Source: Haplomitrium mnioides (lineage: Eukaryota; Marchantiophyta; Haplomitriopsida; Calobryales). Taken from it: a stretch of DNA of 23,825 bases. Location of the stretch: contig JBNGIS010018432.1 in the NCBI GenBank assembly GCA_049999725.1, positions 1 through 23,825 of the forward strand, given 5' to 3'. Numbering within the stretch: the first letter of the stretch is position 1; every line of letters starts with the position of its first letter. Below are positions 1 to 9,088 of the stretch, piece by piece. The translations under genes were made by a program, and so were the position numbers. Below the pieces are notes generated by a model. It worked only from the letters and a program-made list of their open reading frames with translations. It had not been told where the DNA came from and did no database searches.

Positions 1-540
1 ATTATTTTGCAAGGCTTCAATCTCCAAACAAAGCAGTTTAGTGCTTCTTCTTCTCTTATATCAAGAATTCGTATAGTTGTATCATGAAAATGTGGAATAT
101 AACTTCTCACTGTACCAAGCTGCTTCAATTTAGCTAATCAATCACTTGCTAGTTTTGAATCATTTACAATCTTAAATCTTGAAACCATCGCTTCTTGGAA
201 TTCACACAAAGAAATAATGAGAGCAACAAATTCACGTTGTGTTTGTTCTATTTGATATCTCCACTAAGTCTTTGTAACTTCTTCTAATTGACTTGCTGTA
301 AATAGAATTTGTCGACCATCTTATCTAATGTTTGTAGCTTCAAAATATTGCTTACAATTGAATATAAAGTTCTTAGATGCACCACAAACCATCTTCCCAT
401 TATATGCTTTTGGCGTTGAAAATCGCCCATAACTCTCTTCTTATCGAAAAGTTTCTCTTTATTTTATTCTCACTTCTAAAATGCGTGAAAGATGTTTCAA
501 CCGTTGCTACGTTGCTTGAACCATCACCTCTTGATTCTTT
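1..540 (-). pseudogene. Ty3/gypsy retrotransposon gag remnant
   Basis: Read on the minus strand, this is a decayed gag polyprotein of a plant Ty3/gypsy element. Visible pieces are a stretch reading QYFEATNIR (about 345-310), then TASQLEEVTKT followed by a stop and WRY (the family's conserved KTWW region, about 300-255), then LKQLGTVRSYIPHF and REEEAL..F..RLKP (about 125-10). These follow the order of the Retrotrans_gag family: core, Trp pair, then a region rich in Glu and Leu. At least three in-frame stops and frame changes break it, so it is not functional. It lies directly downstream (minus sense) of the primer site at 571-581 and the LTR starting at 583, as expected for gag after a 5' LTR. 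Protease, RT and integrase would lie left of the window. Family assignment rests on recognised motifs only. Confidence 0.72.
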
Positions 541-570
541 ATGTAACTCATCACAAAAAAGAAACCGTAG

Positions 571-581
571 CGCTGATACCA
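571..581 (-). promoter_or_regulatory. Retrotransposon primer binding site (initiator Met tRNA type)
   Basis: The minus strand reads TTGGTATCAGCG immediately inside the LTR edge. The first nine bases TGGTATCAG match the usual plant initiator-Met tRNA primer site TGGTATCAGAGC. It sits one base from the LTR terminal CA (plus-strand tg at 583-584), the spacing typical of plant LTR elements. It fixes the orientation of the left element as minus and the LTR boundary at 583. Confidence 0.75.
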
Positions 582-582
582 A

Positions 583-1424
583 TGTACGAGAGCTCAAAAT
601 CCAAACCAAATGAGCAGGAACTCATAGTGAACTCTAATAGAGTTCTTCAACCAAATGCCAATAAGACAGGCAAAGCCACTACAAGATAACTCTAATAGAG
701 CTATGCAACTCAAAGCCCAAGCTAAGATCAAGAGTACAAGCAAAAACGAAGCAACCAAAGAACCCAAGTGATTCGAGAGAAATTCCAAAATGAGAAGCGA
801 GGTTATGAAATCATTTTATTTATACAAGAGAAGAAGGTGTCATCTCTCTTTCTTCACTTACAAGTCACTTCTAATTTCAACCCTAAATTTATCATTTAGA
901 AGTCACTTCTAATTTCAACACTAAATCTCTAGAAGTAATTTCAAAGACAAGTAATCTTATCTCAATTGTAATAGTACAAGCATAAGGTTGTGCTATTTAA
1001 AAGAAAATAAAGAGGAGTGAAGCAAGTAGTAGAGAGTTACTTTTAGGGTTGAGATAAGATTACTTGCCTTCGAAGTCGCTTTTAGAGTTGAAATTAGAAG
1101 TGACTTGTAAGTGAATAAAGAGGGATGACACCCTCTTCTCTTGTATAAATAGAAGGGCTTCATAGCCCCACTTCTCATTGTGGAGTTCTTTTCAAATCAC
1201 TTGGGTTCTTTGGTTGCTTGGCTTTTGCTTGCACTATTAGTCTTAGCTTAGGCCTTGAGTTGCATTTGGTTGAAGAACTCTATTAGATTTCACTATGAGT
1301 TTTTACTCATTTGGATTTGGTCTTTGAGTTCTTTTACATCAACCCTAAAAGTGACCCTCTATCACTTCCTTCACTCCTCTCTATTTTCTTATAAATAACA
1401 CAACATCATTGTTGTTCTATTACA
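583..1424 (-). mobile_element. 5' LTR of left Ty3/gypsy element, interrupted by a second LTR
   Basis: In minus orientation this LTR begins TGTAATAG (plus-strand end at 1424) and finishes ..CTCTCGTACA at 583, next to the primer site. Its sequence matches the LTR at 18904-19409 across several blocks, including the segment with aatagagtt, the TATA-like tttatacaagagaag block and the terminal ctattaca. The LTR is split at 966/1344 by an oppositely oriented relative (967-1338). Without that insert it would be about 465 bp. Boundaries come from the TG..CA ends, the primer site and shared edges with the right copy. Confidence 0.75.
967..1338 (+). mobile_element. Solo LTR, plus orientation, nested in another LTR
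   Basis: A 372-bp segment starting TGTAATAG and ending TTTTACA is the reverse complement of the family LTR seen at 583-966 and 18904-19409. It is flanked by a five-base duplication of the target, tcaat at 962-966 and tcaac at 1339-1343, with one base changed. The host LTR resumes exactly where it was cut (compare ctcaaccctaaaagtga at 19323-19339). No internal retrotransposon sequence is present, so this is a solo LTR left by recombination. It carries a clear TATA box, tataaata, at 1144-1151. Confidence 0.78.
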
Positions 1425-1995
1425 CATATAGAGCTGCAACCTTACAAGCTCTCTCTCAAGCTCGTGTGATATCAAAAGAAAATATTTTGATGCAATATTA
1501 AACATATATGTATATTAACATAAACACTCTATAAACTTTAAACTTCTAAAACAAAAAACCCTAAAATTAGAATGGTGTTGTAACACATGTCTTTTCTATG
1601 ATAGATAAATAATAGTTTATTGAAAAATAACTCTATATATTGCAAGAACATGAAGAAGAGATTGCAAAAGATATTATATACAAGGCAAATCTTAGAACAC
1701 AAAAGAGTTGAAGAGCGAAGTAGAATCTTATCTTATTAATTGACATTTAAAAATGTAGTTTCCAAAGTGTTGTTGAGCTCTACTTTGACTTTAGCTTGAA
1801 GTAATTATGGACATCAAATATGCGGTCTATGAGATACACAAACTTTATGACGATTAAATTATGTTATAGAATGCAAGAAAAAAGATCTAACCATACCATT
1901 TCGAAGTAGCCTCTAAGTGAAGACAATTTAGAGGATTGTGTCGGAGGTTTATCGGAGGGGGGAGAAAATTGGGCTGGTAAAAAAAGGCGAAAAAG
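1425..1995. other. AT-rich spacer between LTR and INTS6 leader
   Basis: No coding or RNA gene is recognised here. The stretch is AT-rich with one telo-box-like motif (aaaccctaa, 1556-1564), which is about 450 bases upstream of the leader and may be chance. It presumably holds the distal promoter of the downstream gene. Confidence 0.4.
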
Positions 1996-2004
1996 TGACG
2001 TGGC
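1996..2004 (+). promoter_or_regulatory. G-box/C-box hybrid TGACGTGGC
   Basis: TGACGTGGC contains the ACGTGG core bound by plant bZIP factors. It lies about 40 bases before the GA repeat of the leader and 325 bases before the INTS6 start codon, a plausible proximal promoter position. Function is inferred from the motif alone. Confidence 0.4.
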
Positions 2005-2044
2005 GTGTATAGGTTAAACCTAAGTAATCATTTCAGCAACCAGC

Positions 2045-2070
2045 AGAGAGAGAGAGAGAGAGAGAGAGAG
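2045..2070 (+). repeat. (AG)13 microsatellite in the leader
   Basis: Thirteen perfect AG units followed by a purine-rich stretch. GA/CT repeats are common in plant 5' leaders and core promoters, so this probably marks the transcription start region or 5' UTR of INTS6. Confidence 0.85.
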
Positions 2071-2115
2071 GAGAAGAAGTCAGACGTTCTTTTCCTCTCT
2101 GGCTCGAGGATTCCC

Positions 2116-2229
2116 ATGCAGACCATAGGGAGAAAGAAAAGGGATAGTATGGGCAGGATGGTTTGCGATGAAGCTTTGGTTGTGCCGCAAGACATGATGT
2201 TTTCATTGTGTTGGCAAGGAATGCTTTGA
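2116..2229 (+). CDS. Upstream ORF in the INTS6 leader (37 codons)
   Basis: ATG at 2116 opens a 37-codon reading frame that ends at TGA 2227-2229, about 100 bases before the INTS6 start. A second tiny uORF, 8 codons, lies at 2248-2274. Nothing suggests a conserved peptide. If the leader is unspliced, these would be expected to lower INTS6 translation. Existence of the frames is certain; use is inferred. Confidence 0.35.
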   Translation: MQTIGRKKRDSMGRMVCDEALVVPQDMMFSLCWQGML

Positions 2230-2258
2230 GTTTGTTTGTGGAGTTTGATGCGTGTTGC

Positions 2259-2384
2259 ATGGGAGGATTTTTGAAGGAACAGAACGTTGAGTGTCGCAGT
2301 CGTTTTGGTGTACACTTGAGCTGGCAAAATGTTGATCGTATTTTTGATCGATACCAGTGCGTCGATGAACCAGCGTTGTGCTAA
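2259..2384 (+). CDS. Overlapping upstream ORF crossing the INTS6 start codon
   Basis: ATG at 2259 (context tgcATGG) opens a 41-codon frame ending at TAA 2382-2384. It runs through the INTS6 start at 2329 in another frame. Ribosomes using it could not reinitiate at 2329. The INTS6 start has A at -3 (aaaATGT), so leaky scanning past 2259 is plausible. Function is inference. Confidence 0.3.
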   Translation: MGGFLKEQNVECRSRFGVHLSWQNVDRIFDRYQCVDEPALC

Positions 2385-5300
2385 TGGCTTATCTTTACTG
2401 GACTGCGCCAAAAGTGCTGTTGAGCATTTTCACAAGGTGTACGTCAATGCCTTCCGTTCGAGTTGTTTCGCTCGTTTTATAGATCGGCTGCTGTTTCAGC
2501 AGGGAATTCGGAACGGTCATGTTTTGTTGGTTATATCTCTTCTGCCAACTCACTTTCACGAACTGTTGCAGGTGCGATCGCGTGAGGCATCTTGCCGAGT
2601 CGACAGGTCGATCTTGTTACCTTACTGCAACATTCTTCTTTCCTGCTTTCACATGCATAGAATAGTTGGCGATTTGACACTGCTAGCGCCCTGTTGTCAG
2701 GAAAATAGTTCAGAAATGAACGCATGACTGAAATCCCTCCGAAAGTCGTTAAACTCTAGATTTCTAATCAAGTAGCTTGACGGCCAGGACAATTCAATGT
2801 GACTAATGTACCAAACGCGAAATATGCCTTACCTGGATAAACTAGTCAGTAGTAGTTCTGACCTTTTCTAAGGTGTCGAGAAGGGAGTATGATCAGGCGC
2901 ACTTTGATGGACGTAGTTCCTTACCGGTGCTCCAATTGTCGGCTGTACATCCATGCATATATTCTGTATAGATCAACCATTCACCAATTTACGTTCATGT
3001 GATTTTCCAATTTGTGAGGGAAAACATTTTTTCGTTTGAATTTTCCCATGTACAAGTCTGGGACGGTTTTCAGTGTTTCTATTCTGGCTAACAGAATAGA
3101 GTAAAATAGAATAGAATAGAATAGAATAGAATAACTGAGAACATTTTGCTACTTATATGGAACAGTCTCAGCAAAAACTGTGTGGGGATTAAAAACTTTG
3201 GGTTTGGGCAATGTAAGTGTTGAAATCAATGCAATCCTCTGTATAAGCTATAACCGTAATTGTCAGTGTGAGAGATCAAGTGTTCAAACAAGAGGGACTC
3301 AAAAATCACTAGTGAGTGAGTTGTCTTGGGTTGTCATATGAATTCCACTGCAGTCAGATGGGTCTGCCTGTGGATGATTTTTCCAAAGGTTTGGGTATAT
3401 ATACACGTTGATTGTAGTCAATCAGAGTAAATTGGAAGAAGGATCACAAGGCCATAATTGTGCTGACAGTTTCACACGCAAGAAAATTTGGGCTTGTGGA
3501 AAGTTAGTTCTTCAGGTCAGCTGATACGTGACCTTAACCTGAAGATTATTTAAGACAGTCAAACATAGTAGAATGAGGGGCTCCAGCGATATGAGTATTG
3601 ATCAATTTCTATGCTGACATCATGATGTAGGGTGAGGGATCTTTTGTTGTCTGTCCTTTCAGCCACCTTCTGATGTATGAGAATGGACATTTTCTGATTG
3701 TTTTTTTGCTTGGTGGAGTGGTATGCAACATCATGACTGAGATTTCAAGTTACTTCTGGAAAGTTGAAGAAGCTCAGTACGATAATTTGTATAATGTTAA
3801 GCCTACTAATCAGACCATAGTATGGTACATGTGGGTTTTTTCCCAGACTATTGGAACTTCTATTTATTTGTTTTTGTGGTTAGTTTTGCTCTCCACATCT
3901 TCATAGCTATATTTGGTGCATGATCTGGCCTGCTGTTGGCAACTGATGAAACCATCAGGTTGTTGTGGCTGCTAGTCACTGTTACAGATGATGAGGCTAA
4001 TCTGAACTTTGTGAATGACTCCACATTGTGAATGCTGCATGCATTCTAAGTGTGATGTGTGTACGCTTTTTGTAGACTCTGGCATGTCCATCTGCTTTAC
4101 ATCATATTTTTTTGTGGGTTGTTTGCTCTCCATTATGAACCCAGGAAGTCTCAAAATAATATTTTTGGTATCTGCAGGTATATGTTGGTCACTTGTGAAG
4201 AAGGACCCAGTGCAATTAAGGTAAGGTTTTACCGTCACATATTTCTCTTACCTAGTCTATCATGCTTTTCTGTTCCCATGCTTTTTTGTTGCATTTGTTT
4301 TTATGCATGACTCTGAAATGTATGTTATTTTTGCATGTTGAAAAGGGTTCTCCTCTTGTCTATAAATTGTATATGATTAGCTTATTTGATTGTTGTTCTA
4401 AGAGTACTTCCTTTGTAATTAATTGCTGACAGGCTGTAGACAAGTACCCTTTTACACACTTCATGCGTGCATTAAAGAGCATCCAGGCTCGAGATCTTAC
4501 CAATATTGGCTCCTCGATGCAGCGAGTGTTTGGTTTTCTTCATGTTCAACGTCTGGCAGCAGACATTGACAGATTTGGTGAGTTATCATCAGCTTGTAAC
4601 TTCTAAAGGCCTAAGATCTCCTGCTAGCAGTCATTGTTGACAACTTACAGTGCACAGTGATATATTGCAGGTCTAGGACGAAATCCCTGCTCTATAGACC
4701 CAACAGTCATCATGCTCTTAACAGATGGCACAGAGCTTACATCATTGGTAGGTGTGACTAGTTTCCACACTTTAGGGTTAGTGGGTGCTTGTTGGTGAGT
4801 ATATGTTCAAGGAATCACTGGGTTCATTTTTTTTCAGTTGTAGGATTTGAAAGAAGTATTTCTCTTTGTCAAAGACTGCTTCTGTATTTATATTCAATTT
4901 ATTTTCTAGTTGTTCATGACATGTATTGCCATGCAGGGAGGGGTAACTCAAAGTCTTTTGCAAAATGGTCCTAACTGTGTTGGTGCTGACTTAGCTCTTC
5001 AACCTTTCCGCTGGGATCAGCGAGTTTTTGCGACAGTACTCAGGTTCTTTACAAGAGACATGCATTTGTCAAAGGAGTGTGATTTGCATTCACATTTCTA
5101 TCATTTGTGTATTTTCTTGAAATGGTAGACCTCAGAAGTTATTAATCATCTAAAGATTGCACCAATCACAGTGTGAAGGCATAGTTTACTGCTATAGGAT
5201 GAGTAAATCATTTGACTGTAAATTATTGTTAAAACTTGCAATAGGATACCTTCAGTAAGCTCTGCAGTGTTGGAGAGGAGTGGTCCATTTCCTCAGAATG

Positions 5301-5650
5301 CTCCAATTTCTGGTTCTCAGACGGCAGTTGCAATGGATAACATCATTTCAGCATTTTGTGAGTTTACAGGGTATGTCATCATATGTACCTCAAGTTGGTG
5401 TCCCTCATACAGCAGAACTCATTTGTCATTCCCCAGATAAACAGTACTGGATACAGCTTTGTGTACGTAGTAGTACTGATTCAAAAAGGATAAACCTATT
5501 GCTTTGGCTTGCAGTGGAAAATGTTTTGTGGCGACAAGCTGGAAAGTATTAATGCAGCACACAGAAGCCACAGCCACAAGGTTGCCTCCCTGTGTTATCA
5601 TTTCCTTTGAGCACATGCCTCTGCCAGGCTCTGCCACTCTTCCTCATCAG
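2329..5650 (+). CDS. INTS6: Integrator complex subunit 6, N-terminal exon block (VWA domain)
   Basis: Eight exons join without a frame break: 2329-2436, 2572-2606, 4178-4220, 4433-4577, 4671-4747, 4937-5043, 5245-5370, 5515-5650 (777 nt, 259 residues). All introns are GT..AG. The start MLIVFLIDTSASMNQR matches the INTS6 N-terminus. A VWA fold follows with MIDAS residues Asp8-x-Ser10-x-Ser12, Thr85 and Asp129. Other family signatures are YMLVTCEEGPSAIK (about 49-62), RNP (114-116) and PFRWDQR (159-165). CEFTGGKCF near 210-218 matches the family's C-E-V-T-G-G strand. In animals INTS6 is the nuclear Integrator subunit that helps tether PP2A, acting in snRNA 3' processing and promoter-proximal termination; the same role in plants is inferred. 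Exon 2 is only 35 nt. The C-terminal block is at 15613-17461; the link between the blocks is unresolved. Confidence 0.92.
3105..3133 (+). repeat. (AATAG)n microsatellite
   Basis: Five perfect AATAG units plus a partial one. The same pentamer, as its complement (TATTC), ends the SINE-like repeats near 11835-11865 and 14185-14200. No body of that repeat is visible next to this tract. Confidence 0.8.
3722..3994 (+). repeat. Dispersed intronic repeat, copy 1 (blocks S1-S2-S3)
   Basis: Three blocks recur elsewhere in the gene's introns. S1 (3722-3780, atgactga..ttacttctggaaagt) recurs at 6511-6568. S2 (3831-3912, agactattg..tttgtttttgtggtta) recurs at 4065-4140, 6292-6385, 9006-9078 and 15120-15205. 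S3 (3921-3994, ctgctgttggcaactgatgaaa) recurs at 6576-6650. No coding capacity. It looks like an old noncoding transposon or a duplicated intron segment. Confidence 0.65.
4007..4140 (+). repeat. Dispersed intronic repeat, copy 2 (blocks S0-S2)
   Basis: S0 (ccacattgtgaatgctgcat, from 4020) runs into a diverged S2 (gatgtgtgtacg..tgtgggttgtttgctctcc). It ends less than 40 bases before the exon 3 acceptor of INTS6, so the repeat sits in the polypyrimidine and branch-point neighbourhood of that intron. Confidence 0.6.
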
Positions 5651-5718
5651 GTATCTGTTGTTCCCTAAGTATGATAGTTGTAGCAATTCTGTTAAAATTT
5701 GTTTTTCACTGATTGTAG

Positions 5719-5756
5719 GTCCAATGTGTGTGTGCCTATGATTCTCGTTTCTGCAT
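5719..5756 (+). CDS. Possible INTS6 exon (weak)
   Basis: A 38-base segment has a good acceptor (gattgtag) and a consensus donor (gtaagt), and in phase with exon 8 reads VQCVCAYDSRFC. A second segment, 5842-5874, also has fair splice sites (caaag, gtatgt). Using both leaves a phase that puts a stop just inside the next candidate exon at 6810. Neither peptide is clearly INTS6-like. Confidence 0.22.
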
Positions 5757-6229
5757 GTAAGTTACTCACTGCTAAACTAACTGTGGGCAGAGAAATAAAC
5801 CATATGGTAACTTGTGTGTGTTGATTTTGTTTCAATCAAAGGATGGATCATCCCACGTGGTCTTTAGCGGCCATGTATGTTAAAGTTCATTTGCCATTTC
5901 TTTTTACTTGTAATTTAACTCCCCTTTATTTTTAGTTTTTAACTCCTCTTTATTGGTAGATTGTCAAAGTACACACCTTGGTGCTTAACTCTGGGCTACC
6001 ATGTCAGCAAGTAGGGAGAGTTGTAAGGATGTGTTCTTTATCAAATAGTATACTTGCAGCTATACACCCACATGTTAGGTCTTAGAAACATATTACTGGA
6101 GGCAATGCAACAATAGCTAGATACCGAGATAGATTTCATCTGCCAAACCACCAGTCTGATTATCTTGATAATTTATTCTTATTTGGGAGGACAGTTTTTT
6201 GAAAGTAAATTTTCTGAAACTGATTAGTC

Positions 6230-6650
6230 TGAAACGTTGTGACTGATACCACATTGTGAAGGCTGCATTCTATGCTGCAGTAGTTGTGATGTGGGTAGGT
6301 TTTTCCTAGACTATTGCAATCTCCATTGAATACCATCATTTGTTTTTGTGGTTTGTTTTACTCTCCACATCTTCATGGCTATATTTTCCAGTGACTTTAG
6401 TGGATGTTTTGCATCCAAGTAGTCACCAGTGATATGCTTCATGTGTTATGTGGTGGGAAGGTACAATCTATAACCTGTCAACAGACCTCAAGGAATTTTC
6501 TGTTGGAGCTATGCAAAATCATGACTGACTTTTCCTGTTACTTCTGGAAAGTGGCAGAAACTCAATGCAAAGACTAATCTGGACCTGCTGTTTGGAGCTG
6601 ATGAAATCAACAGGGAGTTGTGCTAGCTTGTCACTGCTACACATGATGAG
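6230..6650 (+). repeat. Dispersed intronic repeat, copy 3 (blocks S0-S2-S1-S3)
   Basis: Carries all four blocks, in the order S0 (6249-6290), S2 (6292-6385), S1 (6511-6568), S3 (6576-6650). In intron 2 the order is S1-S2-S3 then S0-S2. The longest copy in the window, it may be nearest the original element. Noncoding. Confidence 0.62.
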
Positions 6651-6809
6651 TCCTTTTCACCAAGGTCACATCCCATGGACTTGATCCATGTAATTTCAGA
6701 TTATTGGTGCATGAGGTGTCACAATGTTACTATAAGTAGAATACTCACCACCAAGTGAAATTATTGCATTCTTCTTACTGTTGAACATTGCATTTGCCTA
6801 TTTCCTCAG

Positions 6810-6906
6810 ATAGATTCAAGGAAGTTCAAAAAAGTGGCTACTGCAGTTGAAATTTACTGGATGCAGAGGTTGGATTCTTTTCTGCCTAGGGGCTATACTA
6901 TTGAAG
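6810..6906 (+). CDS. INTS6: Possible INTS6 exon with decayed W..LPPR region
   Basis: Acceptor tttcctcag and donor gtaaat bound a 97-base segment in phase 0 with exon 8. It reads VEIYWMQRLDSFLPRG in its middle. INTS6 proteins have a region of the form E-x-F/Y-W, seven residues, L-P-P-R; here the Trp to LP spacing is the same, but one Pro of the pair is lost. It could be a divergent or decaying exon. An alternative acceptor four bases later opens a different frame with no INTS6 likeness. Low confidence. Confidence 0.3.
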
Positions 6907-8030
6907 GTAAATACCGGAGCCGTTTATCCCCCAGATTTGATAAACCAACTCCCATGCTTTGGAGGAAAGGCCCCTTTCTCTCCTCATCAGTAGTGGTAAA
7001 GTTTGGCCCCTACGGCCTTTGCACTTTATGGGGAGTAGGATTTTCAGAGACTATGGGCCAAACACATCTGCTGGTCAATAGTAGGATTGACGGAGTGATG
7101 AGATAGTCTGGGTGGATATAAAAATGTCCAAGTAAGTTGACTTATTATGTGGTTGTACATCCCCATCACGTTCCTTCTATGGGAGCCGTTCTTGCTCTAT
7201 TTGCGGGATTCCATTATGGATAGGTAAAATAACTGGTCTTCAATACCGAGAGACTTTAGGCCAAATTCATCTTTGGATTACTCTCCTTGGTGTGAATCTG
7301 ACTCCCTTTCCTATGCACTTCTTAGGTCAATATTAGGCCCACTTCCCAAGTAAAACTCCGGGTGAAACGTCACTATATGCTGGAAATTCCTTAGAAACCA
7401 GTTGTCTCTCCCTGCTCTTCCTCTTCATTGCTGGCTTTCAGTCTTTCTCCCTATGTTAGCAGTAGGGTCTCTGGTCTGGTTGCCCCTCCTCTCCCTTTGT
7501 TTCCCTCTAGCCTGTTTGTTTCCCTCTATTATCATCTTCTAGAGTTTTTGGCTACAGAGAATTTCATAGGCGGATTTCTTTTCTTGACAAGGCTGTGTCC
7601 CAGAGTAAGTTTAGCTTAAGTTTACTCGACAATTTTAAACTGCGTAATTTAGTGAGGATGCTGTTCGTTTTGTCTAGTTTATCTCCCTTGGACTTATGTT
7701 TTTCTCCAGCACACAGTGTGCAGCTTTCTCTGGTCCTAGGTAACTTCCTTAGGTACAAGTCTGTTCCCTTGGTTCATTCTCCTTAAAGTTCAGTTCATAG
7801 AGATCTTCTCATCTCTGTCTTTGTTTCTTCCCACCTGGATAGAATTCAACTTTCCTCGGTCCTTAGATTACCTGTCACGCTAGATTGTCTTCCTCCAGGT
7901 TTTAAGAAGTTCTGGTCTCCACCTCTAGTCGCCTGGAAGTATGCCAAGACCCTAGGACAATCTTATTGTAACTATAACTTATATAGGTAAAAGGCTAGAT
8001 CAGCAAAGCCATTTGCATATTTTAGCTGCT
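6907..8030 (+). other. Intronic stretch, probably 5' part of a retroelement
   Basis: No clear gene. Two segments resemble one another (gagactatgggccaaacaca near 7049 and gagactttaggccaaattca near 7248). The pyrimidine-rich section from 7400 to 8030 runs straight into the Penelope-like RT remnant and may be its leader or N-terminal region, but I recognise no domain. Confidence 0.35.
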
Positions 8031-8950
8031 AAATGTGCCTGCTCTCATTTTGTTCTTTCTTAGATCCTCCCTGTGGTCTTGTGATCACAGCTAATCTTGA
8101 TATTCTTAATAGACCTAATCTTATAGACTTGTTTTCTCGTGGTACCAGATTTAGATGGGCTTGTCTCTCTAAACTTTCTTTGCTTAGACCTATAGAGCAA
8201 GGCCTACAGAAGTATGCTAACTGCTTAGAAGAGTTTTTGCAGTACAACGCATTATGCAAGACTGGCTGTCTAAAGTGGTTGAGATTGTGAAATCTAAGTT
8301 GGGGTACTTGCCTCTTCAGCGGTCTGCTACTTCTTCGTATCCCTTAACTTGTTTAGACCTGAAAGCCTTTAAGAACTTCCAGAAGCAATTTGTTATAACA
8401 TACATGGACAAATGTAGTAATAATTTTGTGTCTACCATTTCTCAGGAGCTGTGCTCTTCCGTAGGCACTTACCAAAGGTTGGATATTTGTGAGGTTGATG
8501 TTTTTTGAGGCTCACAACAAATTCGTTAATCATCACTTGTTTAAACTTAACAATTTAGGTCCTAGACTTCCCTTCATTTGTGCTGCTTGGAAGTGTAACA
8601 AGACTCCTAAAAAACCCAGGTTTATTCATGCTATTTGTGCTACCACTCTTACTGATGTTTCTAAATGGCTTAGTTATTGTTGCAAAGCTACATTACCTAA
8701 TGTGCATAAACTTTGGTTGGACACACTTTATAAAGCTAATGTTCCTTGTGAAGGCAGTTGGGTCCTGAAAGATTCTACAGACGTTATTAAGGTGATAAAC
8801 TTTACTAATTCCTCAAGAACTCTCACAGAGAAATCTTCTCCTTTAGTTCTTCAGTCTTTTGACTTTTCTACTCTTTATACCAATATAGACTTATATAATA
8901 TAGACTTAGCAGATCTTAAAACCAGAACGAGTTCTCTTTGGTTGAGTGCT
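8030..8950 (+). pseudogene. Penelope-like reverse transcriptase remnant
   Basis: Three overlapping frames together read like the N-terminal half of a Penelope-like (or closely related) reverse transcriptase. In order they show DILNRPNLIDLFSRGTRFR (about 8097-8155), then FVITYMDKCSNNFV (about 8390-8432), then TPKKPRFIHAI and TTLTDVSKWLS (about 8605-8675). SWVLKDSTDVIKVIN follows (8757-8800), then SFDFSTLYTNIDL (8853-8890) carrying the probable motif A aspartate. The family has the same order: an N-terminal L-F-x-R-G-x-x-F-R block, a K-A/C-x-N-N block, a K-x-P-x-x-x-R block, and D-F-x-T-L-Y-T. The catalytic YADD motif and any GIY-YIG endonuclease are missing, because the element stops near 8950 where copy 4 of the dispersed repeat begins. 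Frameshifts near 8270 and 8500 make it non-functional. Assignment is from remembered family motifs. Confidence 0.6.
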
Positions 8951-8954
8951 AGGT

Positions 8955-9078
8955 GTCTGACACCATATTGTGAAGGCTGCACTCTATGTGTTGTGCAGTT
9001 GTGATGTGTGTACGTTTTTCCTAGACTATTGCAGCTTCCATTTATTTGTTTTTGTGGTTAGTTTTACTCTCCACAACT
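8955..9078 (+). repeat. Dispersed intronic repeat, copy 4 (blocks S0-S2)
   Basis: S0 (ccatattgtgaaggctgcac, from 8963) and S2 run up to the assembly gap at 9079-9088. It abuts the truncated end of the Penelope-like remnant on its left. Confidence 0.62.
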
Positions 9079-9088
9079 NNNNNNNNNN
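9079..9088. other. Assembly gap (10 N)
   Basis: Ten undetermined bases separate the dispersed repeat copy from the 3' part of the LINE reverse transcriptase. The true distance is unknown, so the missing C-terminal RT region and 3' UTR of the LINE may be hidden here. Confidence 0.99.

Larger units (their letters stand above)
2607..4177 (+). other. INTS6 intron 2, repeat-bearing
   Basis: A 1571-base intron between the 35-nt exon 2 (donor gtcgat at 2607) and exon 3 (acceptor tctgcag ending 4177). It contains an (AATAG)n tract and two copies of a dispersed repeat described separately. The first 600 bases show nothing else recognisable. Confidence 0.7.
5651..6809 (+). other. INTS6 intron after exon 8
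   Basis: Begins with donor gtatct after the exon ending LPHQ. Apart from two weak exon candidates and copy 3 of the dispersed repeat at 6230-6650, I see nothing coding. Confidence 0.6.

Noticed and set aside
2028-2411. 127-codon minus-strand frame over the INTS6 leader.
   Set aside because: Shadow of the GA repeat (poly-Ser/Leu) and exon 1; no independent evidence.
2437-2727. Read-through of INTS6 exon 1 to a stop at 2727 as the true product.
   Set aside because: Family likeness stops at the GT after 2436 and resumes only in 2572-2606, in line with splicing.
3105-3133. (AATAG)n as the tail of a minus-strand SINE-like copy.
   Set aside because: The expected body sequence is absent on its right side.
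5719-5874. Two segments with good splice sites as certain INTS6 exons.
   Set aside because: Together they leave a phase that meets a stop in the next candidate exon, and the peptides are not clearly INTS6-like; kept only as weak candidates.
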